From JBDSGC01 sp046594105 (GTDB lineage: Bacteria; Acidobacteriota; Thermoanaerobaculia; Gp7-AA8), in contig JBKJQB010000018.1 of assembly GCA_046594105.1 (NCBI GenBank), forward strand, positions 1 through 39,079: a DNA stretch of 39,079 nt. Reading direction: 5' to 3'. Position numbers and translations under genes: made by a program. Below, in pieces: positions 1-6,427 of this stretch. Numbering within the stretch: position 1 is the stretch's first letter; the number at the start of each line of letters is the position of its first letter. Under the pieces are notes generated by a model. That model was not told the origin of the DNA, ran no database searches, and saw only the letters and a list, made by a program, of their open reading frames with translations.

Positions 1-44
1 CTCGTGGTTCTTCTGAGCGGAGCGAACGGAGCGAAGGCATCCTT

Positions 45-140
45 GCCGGCCGGTCCGCCGGCTTCCAGCCGGCGCTGTTCGGCGAGCTTCTGCGGGCAGG
101 ATGCCCGCGGACCGGCCGGCAGGATGCCGGCGCTCCGAAG
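45..140. repeat. GC-rich palindrome cluster (GCCGGC hairpin family)
   Basis: A non-coding stretch made of inverted modules. The arm GCCGGCCGGTCCGC at 45-58 is the exact reverse complement of 107-120, and shorter gccggc(n)gccggc palindromes follow to about 132. The same 14-base arm recurs at 20782-20795. An open frame runs through it, but its translation is only repeat-derived Ala/Gly/Arg/Pro sequence, so I call no gene. Similar hairpins sit at 1157, 3320, 9193, 13044 and 20771. What I infer is a REP/BIME-like intergenic family. Confidence 0.7.
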
Positions 141-241
141 GCAGCAAGATCTCCCGAGAGCTGCGAGAAACGGTTCATTAGAAGCCAGCGCAGCGATTGA
201 TGGTGAGAAACGGGAGAGCGCTCCGATCAGCGTCGGAGCAA

Positions 242-434
242 GCCCCGGAGGGGCGATTGAGCGATAGCCCAGGACTTCAGTCCTGGGACAGAGGATGTGT
301 AGGAGGCGAGTCCCGTAGGGACGATTGAGCGTCTCTGAAGGGACCGCTCAACCGCCCCTCCGGGGCTCGCTGTTGATGGAACCTCGAACCCAGGACTGAA
401 GTCCTGGGCTACCGCTCAATCGTCCCTACGGGAC
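242..434. repeat. Interleaved palindromic repeat cluster, three modules each present twice
   Basis: Three modules occur in one orientation and then again reverse-complemented. Module A is gccccggaggggcg plus attgagc (242-262) against 346-367, with one mismatch in the stem-flank. Module B is tagcccaggacttcag with tcctggg (265-287) against 389-411. Module C is gtcccgtagggacg with attgagc (310-330) against 414-434. Each module is itself a short hairpin. The order is A B C A' B' C', so the copies interleave. No gene is visible from 1 to 490, and the ppa promoter begins after the cluster. Confidence 0.85.
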
Positions 435-491
435 TGATATTTTCGGAGATTTCTTGGCCGTGTGCAAACAATCCTTCCTGATCGACGCGCT

Positions 492-497
492 TAGAAT
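492..497 (+). promoter_or_regulatory. -10 box of ppa, near-leaderless
   Basis: TAGAAT lies five bases before the ATG at 503. Initiation about 7 nt downstream of this box would fall at or just inside the start codon. No Shine-Dalgarno sequence is present. Confidence 0.5.
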
Positions 498-502
498 GGC
501 GC

Positions 503-1123
503 ATGGCTGACTCCTTTTCCCGCTGGCGCCCCCATCCCTGGCATGGCCTGACCGCCGGCAACGACGCGCCACGGGTGGTGAACGCCTACATCGAGATCAC
601 CCCGTTCGATCTGGTGAAGTACGAAGTGGACAAGGCCAGCGGATACCTGAAGGTGGACCGTCCGCAACGGACCTCTTCGCAACCTCCGACGCTGTACGGG
701 TTCATCCCCCAGACCTACTGCGCGGAACGCGTGGCCGCTTTGTCGCCGGCATCCAAAGAAGGAGACGGCGATCCGCTCGATCTCTGTGTTCTCAGCGAGC
801 GCCCCATCAATCACTCGGAGATTCTGCTGCAGGCCCGCGTCATCGGCGGACTGCAGATGGTCGATCGCGGCGAAGCGGACGACAAGATCATCGCGGTCCT
901 GCAGGGCGACTACGTGTGGGGCGACGCCGATGACATCGGTCGCGTCCCGGCGGTGCTGATCGAACGGTTGCATCACTACTTCATGACCTACAAGCTCATG
1001 CCGGGTGAAGCCTCTCGCGTCCAGATCACCAGCACCTACGGCTACGCGCAGGCCGCGAGCGTCATCGAGGCGGCCATGGCCGACTACCAGACGCACTTCG
1101 GAGCGGGGTCGAAGCAGGCGTAG
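503..1123 (+). CDS. ppa: Inorganic pyrophosphatase, family I
   Basis: A soluble cytoplasmic enzyme hydrolysing pyrophosphate to two phosphates, which pulls biosynthetic reactions forward. The 206-residue protein carries the family I metal-binding signature GDGDPLDLCV at about residues 87-96, preceded by the conserved YGFIPQTYC and followed by GDYVWGDADDI. It is somewhat longer than the roughly 175-residue E. coli type, because of an N-terminal segment (WRPHPWHGL) and an insert; this matches the longer bacterial subgroup. ATG at 503 is chosen because a TAGAAT -10 box ends five bases upstream. It is followed after about 90 bp by prmA, with a palindrome and a separate -10 box between, so the two are probably transcribed separately. 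Confidence 0.93.
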   Translation: MADSFSRWRPHPWHGLTAGNDAPRVVNAYIEITPFDLVKYEVDKASGYLKVDRPQRTSSQPPTLYGFIPQTYCAERVAALSPASKEGDGDPLDLCVLSERPINHSEILLQARVIGGLQMVDRGEADDKIIAVLQGDYVWGDADDIGRVPAVLIERLHHYFMTYKLMPGEASRVQITSTYGYAQAASVIEAAMADYQTHFGAGSKQA

Positions 1124-1156
1124 GGATTGAAGCGGGCCGCCTTTTCGCGAGCTCCC

Positions 1157-1173
1157 GCCGGCAAGATGCCGGC
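1157..1173. repeat. GCCGGC hairpin (REP-like) upstream of prmA
   Basis: gccggcaagatgccggc forms a 6-bp stem with a 5-base loop. It belongs to the same family as those at 45, 3320, 9193, 13044 and 20771. Longer reading of prmA from an upstream ATG at 1127 would translate this repeat, which argues against that start. Confidence 0.7.
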
Positions 1174-1200
1174 GTTCCGAAGACAGCCTTCTCCCCCTGC

Positions 1201-1206
1201 TACGAT
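1201..1206 (+). promoter_or_regulatory. -10 box of prmA
   Basis: TACGAT lies seven bases before GTG 1214. The ATG at 1205 is inside the box and cannot be the start if this promoter is used, so the box decides the start codon. Confidence 0.45.
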
Positions 1207-1213
1207 GCGGCGC

Positions 1214-2059
1214 GTGCCCGACCACGTCCTGGAGATCGCTTTCGATGGTGCCGACGAAGCACTCGGCGAACTGGTCCAGTCGCGGCTGTTCCTCACCAAC
1301 TCGGCCGGCCAATCCTCAGTCGATCGCAATGGCACCTGCGTGATCACTGCGTACTTTTCCTCCCCCGCCGATCGGGCGACGGCCGCTGCCGGTCTGGAGG
1401 GTCTGGCTGTGGAGATGCATTCCGACGATCGCGTGCCGGTCGACTGGCTGGAGCACTACGAACAGTCGCTCCAGTCGATCCTCATCGGCGAGCGATTCAT
1501 CGTGGCACCCGATGCCCGCTTGATTCCGGAGCACTCCGGTCGAATGTCCCTGATCGTTCCGCAGGAACAGGCGTTCGGGACGGGCTCGCACGAGACGACC
1601 GCGCTCTGCATTGAGTTGCTGGAGACGATCGACCTCAACGCCGCGCGCGGCCTCGACATCGGCGCGGGCAGCGGGATCCTCGGTCTGGCCATGGTTCTCC
1701 TCGGAGCGGCTAAGGTCATCGCCTTCGACAACGATCCCGACGCGTTCGCAGCCCTCCGCGAGAATCGCCAGCGGAACGACGTAGCGGCGGAGCGGATGCC
1801 CATCCTCATCGCCAGCGTCGACGCTCTGCGCGCAAGGCGGTTTGATCTCGTCACCATGAACATCATCCCCGAGGTCATCCTCCCGCTGCTGCCGCAGGTG
1901 GTGGAACGGGTGGGGGGAGCGCTGATCCTGAGCGGAATTCTCTCGATCAGGCGCGACGAGGTGGTGGCGGCCTGTCGTGAACAGGATCTCGCGCTGATCG
2001 CGGAACGGTCGCGGGGCGAGTGGTGGGCCGGGCTCTTTCGCCGCGCGCATGCGGCCTAG
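1214..2059 (+). CDS. prmA: Ribosomal protein L11 methyltransferase
   Basis: A SAM-dependent methyltransferase that modifies lysines and the N-terminus of ribosomal protein L11. From GTG 1214 the protein has 281 residues: an N-terminal substrate-recognition part followed by a Rossmann methyltransferase. Visible family motifs are the FGTGSHETT loop, SAM motif I LDIGAGSGILG, the acidic strand end AFDND, and the MNIIPEVILPLLP motif that matches the catalytic (N/D)PP(Y/F)-like region in PrmA (normally NILA). The upstream ATG (1127) would run through a repeat, and the ATG at 1205 overlaps the putative -10 box; both are in frame and cannot be formally excluded. The stop codon TAG (2057-2059) is fused to the 68-bp repeat that follows. 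Confidence 0.9.
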   Translation: MPDHVLEIAFDGADEALGELVQSRLFLTNSAGQSSVDRNGTCVITAYFSSPADRATAAAGLEGLAVEMHSDDRVPVDWLEHYEQSLQSILIGERFIVAPDARLIPEHSGRMSLIVPQEQAFGTGSHETTALCIELLETIDLNAARGLDIGAGSGILGLAMVLLGAAKVIAFDNDPDAFAALRENRQRNDVAAERMPILIASVDALRARRFDLVTMNIIPEVILPLLPQVVERVGGALILSGILSIRRDEVVAACREQDLALIAERSRGEWWAGLFRRAHAA

Positions 2060-2126
2060 GCCGGCACGGCCGGCGGCGCTGGTTGCCCAAGGCTCCGCCA
2101 AGATCACGCTCCAAGACGTTCTGCCG
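2059..2126 (+). repeat. 68-bp dispersed repeat, copy 1, abutting the prmA stop
   Basis: It starts with the last base of the prmA TAG codon and opens with a GCCGGC-ACG-GCCGGC hairpin. Near-identical copies, in the same orientation, are at 15192-15259 and 24811-24878, differing by one to four bases over 68. It ends next to the -10 box of the aminotransferase gene. No open reading frame of its own is convincing. Confidence 0.9.
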
Positions 2127-2129
2127 GGC

Positions 2130-2135
2130 TAGACT
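2130..2135 (+). promoter_or_regulatory. -10 box of the aminotransferase gene
   Basis: TAGACT lies eight bases before ATG 2144. The context gggctagact is the same as at the LAB_N gene (24970-24978), which also follows a copy of the 68-bp repeat. No Shine-Dalgarno sequence is seen. Confidence 0.5.
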
Positions 2136-2143
2136 AAGGGGCC

Positions 2144-3304
2144 ATGAATCAGATTAGCGATCGTCTGCGAGGCCTCGTGCAGTCCGACATCCGCCGCATG
2201 TCTCGTGAGTGCGAGCGGGTCGGCGGCATCAACCTGGGTCAGGGCATCTGCGACCTGCCCACCATTCCGGAGTTGATCGAGGGCGCCTGCGAGGCCATCC
2301 GAGGATCGAAGGCCACCTACTCGAAGTTCGAGGGGATCGATCTGTTGCGCGAGCGGATCGCGCGCAAGGCGGAGACTTTCAACGGCATGCGGGTGAACCC
2401 GGCGACCGAGCTCGTGGTGACCGTTGGATCGACGGGAGGGTTCGCCGCCGCGACGATGGCCACGCTCAACGCAGGGGACGAGGTCATCCTGTTCGAGCCT
2501 TTCTACGGGTATCACCTCAACACCCTCCGCATCCTGGGGATCGTGCCGAAGTTCGTGCCGCTGCTGGCGCCCGACTGGAGCATCGACTTCGATGCCTTGC
2601 GCGCGGCGTTCGGACCGAAGACGCGCGGGATTGTGGTCTGCACTCCTTCCAATCCCTGTGGCAAGGTTTTCTCCCGCGAAGAGCTCGAGCAGATCGGCGC
2701 GCTTTGCGAAGAGTTCAACGCCTGGGCTTTCACCGACGAGATCTATGAGTACATCGTGTACGACGGCCTCGGCCATACCTCGATGGCCTCCATCGACTCC
2801 TGCCGCGAGCGGACCATCACCATCTCCGGTTTCTCCAAGACGTTCTCGGTCACCGGATGGCGGATCGGCTACGTTGCCGCGGATCAGCGCGTGATCCAGC
2901 CCATCGGCCTGGTCAACGATCTGTTCTACGTGTGCGCTCCCACGCCGCTGCAATGGGGCATCGCCCGAGCGCTGGAGATCGGCCAGGAGTATTACCGCGA
3001 TCTGGCCGCCGACTACCAGAAGAAGCGCGATCTCCTGGCGTCGGCGCTCACGGCCGCGGGCTTCCAGCCGTCGGTGCCCGCAGGTGCGTATTACATGCTG
3101 GCGCGGATTCCGGAGGACATGAAGGACGATCGCGCCGCAGCCGACGCCCTGTTGACTTCCACCGGCGTGGCATCGGTGCCTGGCTCGGCCTTCTTCTCGT
3201 CCGACAGCGGCAAACGGATGCTGCGTTTCTGCTTCGCGAAGGATTTCGCGTCGCTCGAAGACGCCTGCGGAAGAATCCGCGCGTTCAAATCCGCCGCAGT
3301 GTGA
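2144..3304 (+). CDS. PLP-dependent aminotransferase, class I/II
   Basis: A fold-type I aminotransferase of 386 residues, probably acting on an aspartate-, kynurenine- or glutamine-type amino acid with a 2-oxo acid. The Schiff-base lysine is Lys232 in SGFSKTFSVTGWRIGY. The PLP-contacting Asn170 (TPSNPCGKV), Asp198 and Tyr201 (TDEIYEY) and a C-terminal substrate-carboxylate Arg in LRFCF are present. The N-terminal INLGQGICDLP resembles the kynurenine/methionine aminotransferase branch (INLGQGFPDFP), so that branch is likely, but the substrate cannot be read from sequence. It is monocistronic, facing bcp tail to tail. Confidence 0.9.
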   Translation: MNQISDRLRGLVQSDIRRMSRECERVGGINLGQGICDLPTIPELIEGACEAIRGSKATYSKFEGIDLLRERIARKAETFNGMRVNPATELVVTVGSTGGFAAATMATLNAGDEVILFEPFYGYHLNTLRILGIVPKFVPLLAPDWSIDFDALRAAFGPKTRGIVVCTPSNPCGKVFSREELEQIGALCEEFNAWAFTDEIYEYIVYDGLGHTSMASIDSCRERTITISGFSKTFSVTGWRIGYVAADQRVIQPIGLVNDLFYVCAPTPLQWGIARALEIGQEYYRDLAADYQKKRDLLASALTAAGFQPSVPAGAYYMLARIPEDMKDDRAAADALLTSTGVASVPGSAFFSSDSGKRMLRFCFAKDFASLEDACGRIRAFKSAAV

Positions 3305-3319
3305 GGCGCCTTTCGGAAC

Positions 3320-3337
3320 GCCGGCATCCCTGCCGGC
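3320..3337. repeat. GCCGGC hairpin between convergent genes
   Basis: gccggcatccctgccggc lies in the 49-bp gap between the convergent aminotransferase and bcp genes. It has no T-run on either side. It may act as a bidirectional RNA 3' end, but this is inference. Confidence 0.6.
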
Positions 3338-3353
3338 GAGGGACCGCCGAGTT

Positions 3354-3839
3354 CTACTTTTTCTTCGCTGCCTGCAGGTCCGCCAGGATGTCTTCGGCGT
3401 GCTTCGCCGTGTCGACCTTCTTGTAGATCTTGCGGATGCGGCCATCGGTTCCGATCCAGAACGTCGTCCGTGCCACGCCCCAGGTGCGACGCCCCTGCAG
3501 GTTCATCTCTCTCCACACTCCGTACATCTTGGCCACGTCCGCCGTCTGGTCGGAGAGGAGCGGGAAGTTGAGGTGATGCCTGGTCTGGAAGGCGTCATGA
3601 CTTTGTAATGAGTCGGTGGAGACGCCCAGGATGGTGGCGCCGGCTTTGGCCAGATCGCTCTCATGATCGCGGAACGAGCAGGCTTCGGCGGTACAGCCGG
3701 GAGTCTCGTCTTTTGGATAGAAGTAGAGGATCACGTCCTTGCCGGCGTGTTCCTTGAGCGACATTTCTTTTCCGCGGGTGGAGGGCATCCGGAAGTCGGG
3801 CGCAACGTCTCCCACCTTCGGTTCGTAGAAATCCTGCAT
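3354..3839 (-). CDS. bcp: Peroxiredoxin, Bcp/PrxQ type
   Basis: A cytoplasmic thiol peroxidase that reduces hydrogen and organic peroxides, recharged by thioredoxin. The 161 residues cover a complete thioredoxin-fold AhpC/TSA domain. The peroxidatic Cys49 lies in TPGCTAEACSFRD and the resolving Cys54 five residues on, the spacing that defines the atypical two-Cys Bcp class. The C-terminus is Lys-rich. A Shine-Dalgarno element (caggag) lies nine bases before ATG 3839. It starts 25 bp after the stop of the dehydrogenase-like gene upstream and is presumably co-transcribed with it. Confidence 0.94.
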   Translation of the reverse strand: MQDFYEPKVGDVAPDFRMPSTRGKEMSLKEHAGKDVILYFYPKDETPGCTAEACSFRDHESDLAKAGATILGVSTDSLQSHDAFQTRHHLNFPLLSDQTADVAKMYGVWREMNLQGRRTWGVARTTFWIGTDGRIRKIYKKVDTAKHAEDILADLQAAKKK

Positions 3840-3864
3840 GGTCTTTTTCTCCTGCGCCGCTGAA

Positions 3865-4866
3865 CTAGTTCAAGAGCGCGCTGCCGAACAGCACCTTCTC
3901 GGCGATGAGCACCGCGTTCAGCGCGGCACCGCGGCGGAGATTATCGCAGACCGCCCAGACCCAGAATCCACCGGCGATCGACGGGTCCGGCCGAATCTCC
4001 ACGATCAGGACTTCGTCTTTGCCTGCCGCATCGACCGTTCCGTACGAGTGGTCAGAGTCCGCCACCGTGATGGCGGGATTCCCGGCCAGCCGCGCGCGCA
4101 GCGCCTCGACCTCGACCGACGTTTCCATCCTGATGAAAAGGGAGAAGGTGTGACCGTGGAAGAGGGTTCCCTGCGTGATCGACAGGGCGATCTCGCAGTC
4201 CGGATTTGTCAACGTCTTGATCTGGGAGATTACGGCGGCTTCCTGATGCTCGGGTGCAGGATAGAGATTGAAGGCCAGCTGCCGATCGAACACTTCCTTC
4301 GGCACATTCTGGAGGTTCAGGACGCCGATGGTCTGCTGGACCAGCTCGTCGATTCCTGCCTGATCGGAATGCGACGCCGGCTGGACGACGGTTGCAGTGC
4401 AGCTTTCGATGCGCCCCAGCGACTGCAGTTGGTGCAGGATCAGAGCGATGGGGATGGCGATGGGGTGAGGCGAGATCAGGATTTCATCAGCAGCGTCGAC
4501 CTCCTCCAGGTTCACTCCGGCGACGGCCAGCTTGCCATCCTCTGCGCTGGAGGGCTGCGAGAGATCGATGGCCACAAAACGATCCTCGGCCATCCGTTGA
4601 ATCCATTCCGCGTTCTTCGCTGCCGGTCCGCAGAACAGGACCAGGTCGCAGTCTTCCAGTTCGTCGTCCGATACCGCGACCACCACCGCCGGGCCGTCAC
4701 CCACCTCCGTCAGAGCGCCGACTTCCGAACCGATGGAGTCGAGAAGCACGACTTTCTCGAAGGGAAAGGCACGCTCCCGAAGGATGGATTTGATCTCGTT
4801 TCCGACCAGCGTCATCGAGTTGACGATGCCGATACGGAAGCCGGTCAGGTGCTTGGGGTCGGGCAT
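3865..4866 (-). CDS. Aspartate-semialdehyde dehydrogenase homologue lacking the catalytic Cys (Usg-like)
   Basis: The 333 residues have the overall plan of Asd: N-terminal NAD(P) fold, a dimerisation/catalytic domain, and the C-terminal helix AVCDNLRRGAALNAVLIAE. Family landmarks FDRQLAFNLYP and FHGHTF (His239) are present. However, the catalytic motif NPNCST reads SPHPIA at residues 132-137, with Pro135 where Cys is expected. The nucleotide-binding glycine loop GATGxVG reads VNSMTLVG, and the substrate-binding Arg near His239 reads Gln. It therefore should not make aspartate semialdehyde. E. coli Usg is a known Asd relative that also lacks the Cys. It lies between pssA and bcp; its role is unknown. 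Confidence 0.8.
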   Translation of the reverse strand: MPDPKHLTGFRIGIVNSMTLVGNEIKSILRERAFPFEKVVLLDSIGSEVGALTEVGDGPAVVVAVSDDELEDCDLVLFCGPAAKNAEWIQRMAEDRFVAIDLSQPSSAEDGKLAVAGVNLEEVDAADEILISPHPIAIPIALILHQLQSLGRIESCTATVVQPASHSDQAGIDELVQQTIGVLNLQNVPKEVFDRQLAFNLYPAPEHQEAAVISQIKTLTNPDCEIALSITQGTLFHGHTFSLFIRMETSVEVEALRARLAGNPAITVADSDHSYGTVDAAGKDEVLIVEIRPDPSIAGGFWVWAVCDNLRRGAALNAVLIAEKVLFGSALLN

Positions 4867-4876
4867 GAGGAGGGCG

Positions 4877-4882
4877 TTTTTA
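4877..4882 (-). promoter_or_regulatory. -10 box (extended) of the Asd-like gene
   Basis: On the minus strand TGC-TAAAAA, with a TG extended -10, lies ten bases before ATG 4866. It could give a leaderless or very short leader transcript. The upstream pssA gene could also read through. Confidence 0.35.
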
Positions 4883-4938
4883 GCACAACGGGAGGGATTC
4901 CCGCGGATGGCGGCCCCGACGAACCCTGCGGGCAGCGC

Positions 4939-5754
4939 TCAGTGGCCTTCCACAGGCGCAGGCTGCAATGGTTCCCGCGGTTTGCGCGTGGGGAAGGCGA
5001 TGGAGAGCAGCCGGTTGAACGGGCCGGAGATGAGGTAGGCGGTGGCCATCCCGAAGAGCACCTGCCTGGGCCATTTGATTCCGACCGCGAGGAGCATTGC
5101 CAGGGCGACGATGTACATCATCGAGCGCTCCTTCTGCAGATTCATCCCTTTCTGGCTGCGCCAGCGGATCGGCGAGACCATGGCGAAGGCCACGGCTGCG
5201 GTCACCACCAGCATCACCACCGCGAATCCCTGCTCGGTCACCGGCGAGGGTGCGAAATAGATGATCGACGCGAGCGTGAGCGCGCCGGCGGGGCTGGGCA
5301 GTCCCACGAAGTAGCGATAGTCGGTCTTGCCGGTCATCACATTGAATCGCGCCAGCCGGAGAGAAACCCCCACCAGAAACACGAAGGCGATGCCCACTCC
5401 GAGGTTGCCGAGGACATGCAGGCCCCACGCGTAAACCAGGATGGCCGGTGCAGTGCCGAAGGTGACGATGTCCGCCAGCGAGTCGTATTGCTTGCCGAAC
5501 TCGCTGGTCGCGCCCAGGCCGCGCGCCACCGCCCCGTCGAATGTGTCGCAGATGGCAGCGATGAGCAGGGAAAGGCAGGCGATCTCGAAATGGTGCGTGG
5601 CCAGATCCACCCGGTCGTTGGCGATGGCCTCCATAGCCCGCATGCTGTTGATGATCGACCGGAAGCCGAAGAACAGGTTGGCAATGGTGAAGAGCGTGGG
5701 GACGATGTAGACCCCGCGGCGCAGACCTCGTCGAACCTCGGCGCGCTCCATCAT
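4939..5754 (-). CDS. pssA: CDP-diacylglycerol-serine O-phosphatidyltransferase
   Basis: An integral membrane enzyme making phosphatidylserine from CDP-diacylglycerol and serine, the first step towards phosphatidylethanolamine. The CDP-alcohol phosphotransferase signature is complete: Asp70, Asp73-Gly74, Ala77-Arg78, Gly87, Asp91 and Asp95 in the segment DTFDGAVAR to DSLAD. About seven to eight hydrophobic segments span the 271 residues, and a positively charged N-terminus (ERAEVRRGLRRG) is typical of type II PssA. Phosphatidylserine decarboxylase, the usual partner, is not in the window. The start is one of two adjacent ATG codons; a gagg element lies upstream. Confidence 0.9.
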   Translation of the reverse strand: MMERAEVRRGLRRGVYIVPTLFTIANLFFGFRSIINSMRAMEAIANDRVDLATHHFEIACLSLLIAAICDTFDGAVARGLGATSEFGKQYDSLADIVTFGTAPAILVYAWGLHVLGNLGVGIAFVFLVGVSLRLARFNVMTGKTDYRYFVGLPSPAGALTLASIIYFAPSPVTEQGFAVVMLVVTAAVAFAMVSPIRWRSQKGMNLQKERSMMYIVALAMLLAVGIKWPRQVLFGMATAYLISGPFNRLLSIAFPTRKPREPLQPAPVEGH

Positions 5755-6000
5755 CGCGCTTCTGCCTCACCGGCCGTCGCTAAACGACCTCTGGCGTGAC
5801 GGAGCCAGCTCGTCGGGCGAGCGAGCGCCGCTGCCCGGCGCGCGGTCAGGACGGAAACAGATGAGATCGATCCTTCGCCGCTGAGGAGCACGAGTGTCAT
5901 GTGAGGGGATGGTAATGCAAAGGAAGGTCCGCCCGCCGACAGGATCCCGAAAGGAAACGAGGGCTCCGGAGAGCCCTCGTCAGTGATTGTGGGGAGGTGG
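5755..6000. other. Intergenic stretch between pssA and the YdcH gene
   Basis: About 246 bp. It holds the terminator of the YdcH-type gene at 5957-5980. A 48-codon minus-strand frame (from about 5898) ends by overlapping the pssA start, but its composition is repeat-like and Arg/Ala-rich, so I do not call it. Confidence 0.6.
5957..5980 (-). terminator. Rho-independent terminator of the YdcH-type gene
   Basis: acgagggctc and gagccctcgt form a perfect 10-bp stem around the loop cgga. Read on the minus strand it is followed by a T-rich stretch (tttcctttc) and sits just past the stop codon at 6001. Confidence 0.75.
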
Positions 6001-6237
6001 TCAGGCCACAGCGTGTTGCGATTCGTAGATGCGGATCCTGCCGGCCATCTGGTCTTTCAAGTGCAGTTTTCGCTTCTTCAACGTCTTCTCTTCGAGCTCT
6101 TCGTCGAGGGTTACCTGGTCTTTGGCAGAGAGCTCGACGAGCCGCGACTCACAGGTGTGGTGCTCTTCGAGCCATTGACGGAACTCATCATCTTCGGTGC
6201 TGAGAATCTGCTGAAGGTCCGAGAAGCGAGTGGACAT
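6001..6237 (-). CDS. YdcH/DUF465 family small helical protein
   Basis: A 78-residue protein matching the DUF465 pattern: a short N-terminal helix, EFRQWLEEHHTCESRLVEL, an acidic middle, and the C-terminal LKKRKLHLKDQM. The family is a small helical hairpin of unknown function in many Gram-negative bacteria. A strong Shine-Dalgarno sequence (aaggagg) precedes ATG 6237, an extended -10 box lies about 37 bp upstream and a terminator follows the stop, so it is a complete one-gene transcription unit. Confidence 0.85.
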   Translation of the reverse strand: MSTRFSDLQQILSTEDDEFRQWLEEHHTCESRLVELSAKDQVTLDEELEEKTLKKRKLHLKDQMAGRIRIYESQHAVA

Positions 6238-6273
6238 CCTTTCGTCCTCCTTCGAAGTGGCGATGCTGAGGAA

Positions 6274-6279
6274 ATTGTA
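6274..6279 (-). promoter_or_regulatory. Extended -10 promoter of the YdcH-type gene
   Basis: On the minus strand TGC-TACAAT, a near-consensus extended -10. It leaves a leader of about 30 bases with a good Shine-Dalgarno sequence, unlike the leaderless pattern of most genes in this window. Confidence 0.55.
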
Positions 6280-6412
6280 GCACCGGGAGGAAGCGGTGGC
6301 GCTTTTTCGATGACGTACTCAAACGATTTGGAATCAGTGGGTTGCAGCGCCCATGGCAGCGGAACGAGGATGCTGCGCAGCGATCCGCGGCGCCTCTCCG
6401 CGCGGCGCCGCG

Positions 6413-6418
6413 TACAAT
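6413..6418 (+). promoter_or_regulatory. -10 box of the ArnT-like gene
   Basis: TACAAT lies nine bases before ATG 6428 with no Shine-Dalgarno sequence. An earlier in-frame ATG at 6353 lies upstream of the box and would add a GC-rich tail of no visible similarity, so I prefer 6428. Confidence 0.55.
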
Positions 6419-6427
6419 CCGCGCCGC

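Noticed and set aside
242..434. The palindrome cluster as a riboswitch or rRNA fragment
   Set aside because: It is made of duplicated, oppositely oriented hairpins with no conserved riboswitch core, and no rRNA signature sequence is present.
1..480. A possible small protein gene at 4-267
   Set aside because: The frame reads through palindromic repeats only, and shows no ribosome-binding site or family similarity.
3838..5799. A 653-codon plus-strand open frame
   Set aside because: It lies opposite the Asd-like and pssA genes, which have clear family motifs. Its translation is Asp/Arg/His-rich without any motif, as expected for an antisense frame in GC-rich coding DNA.
5751..5898. A 48-codon minus-strand frame overlapping the pssA start
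   Set aside because: Arg/Ala/Ser-rich with repeat-like composition and no Shine-Dalgarno sequence; the TGA overlap with the pssA ATG looks coincidental.
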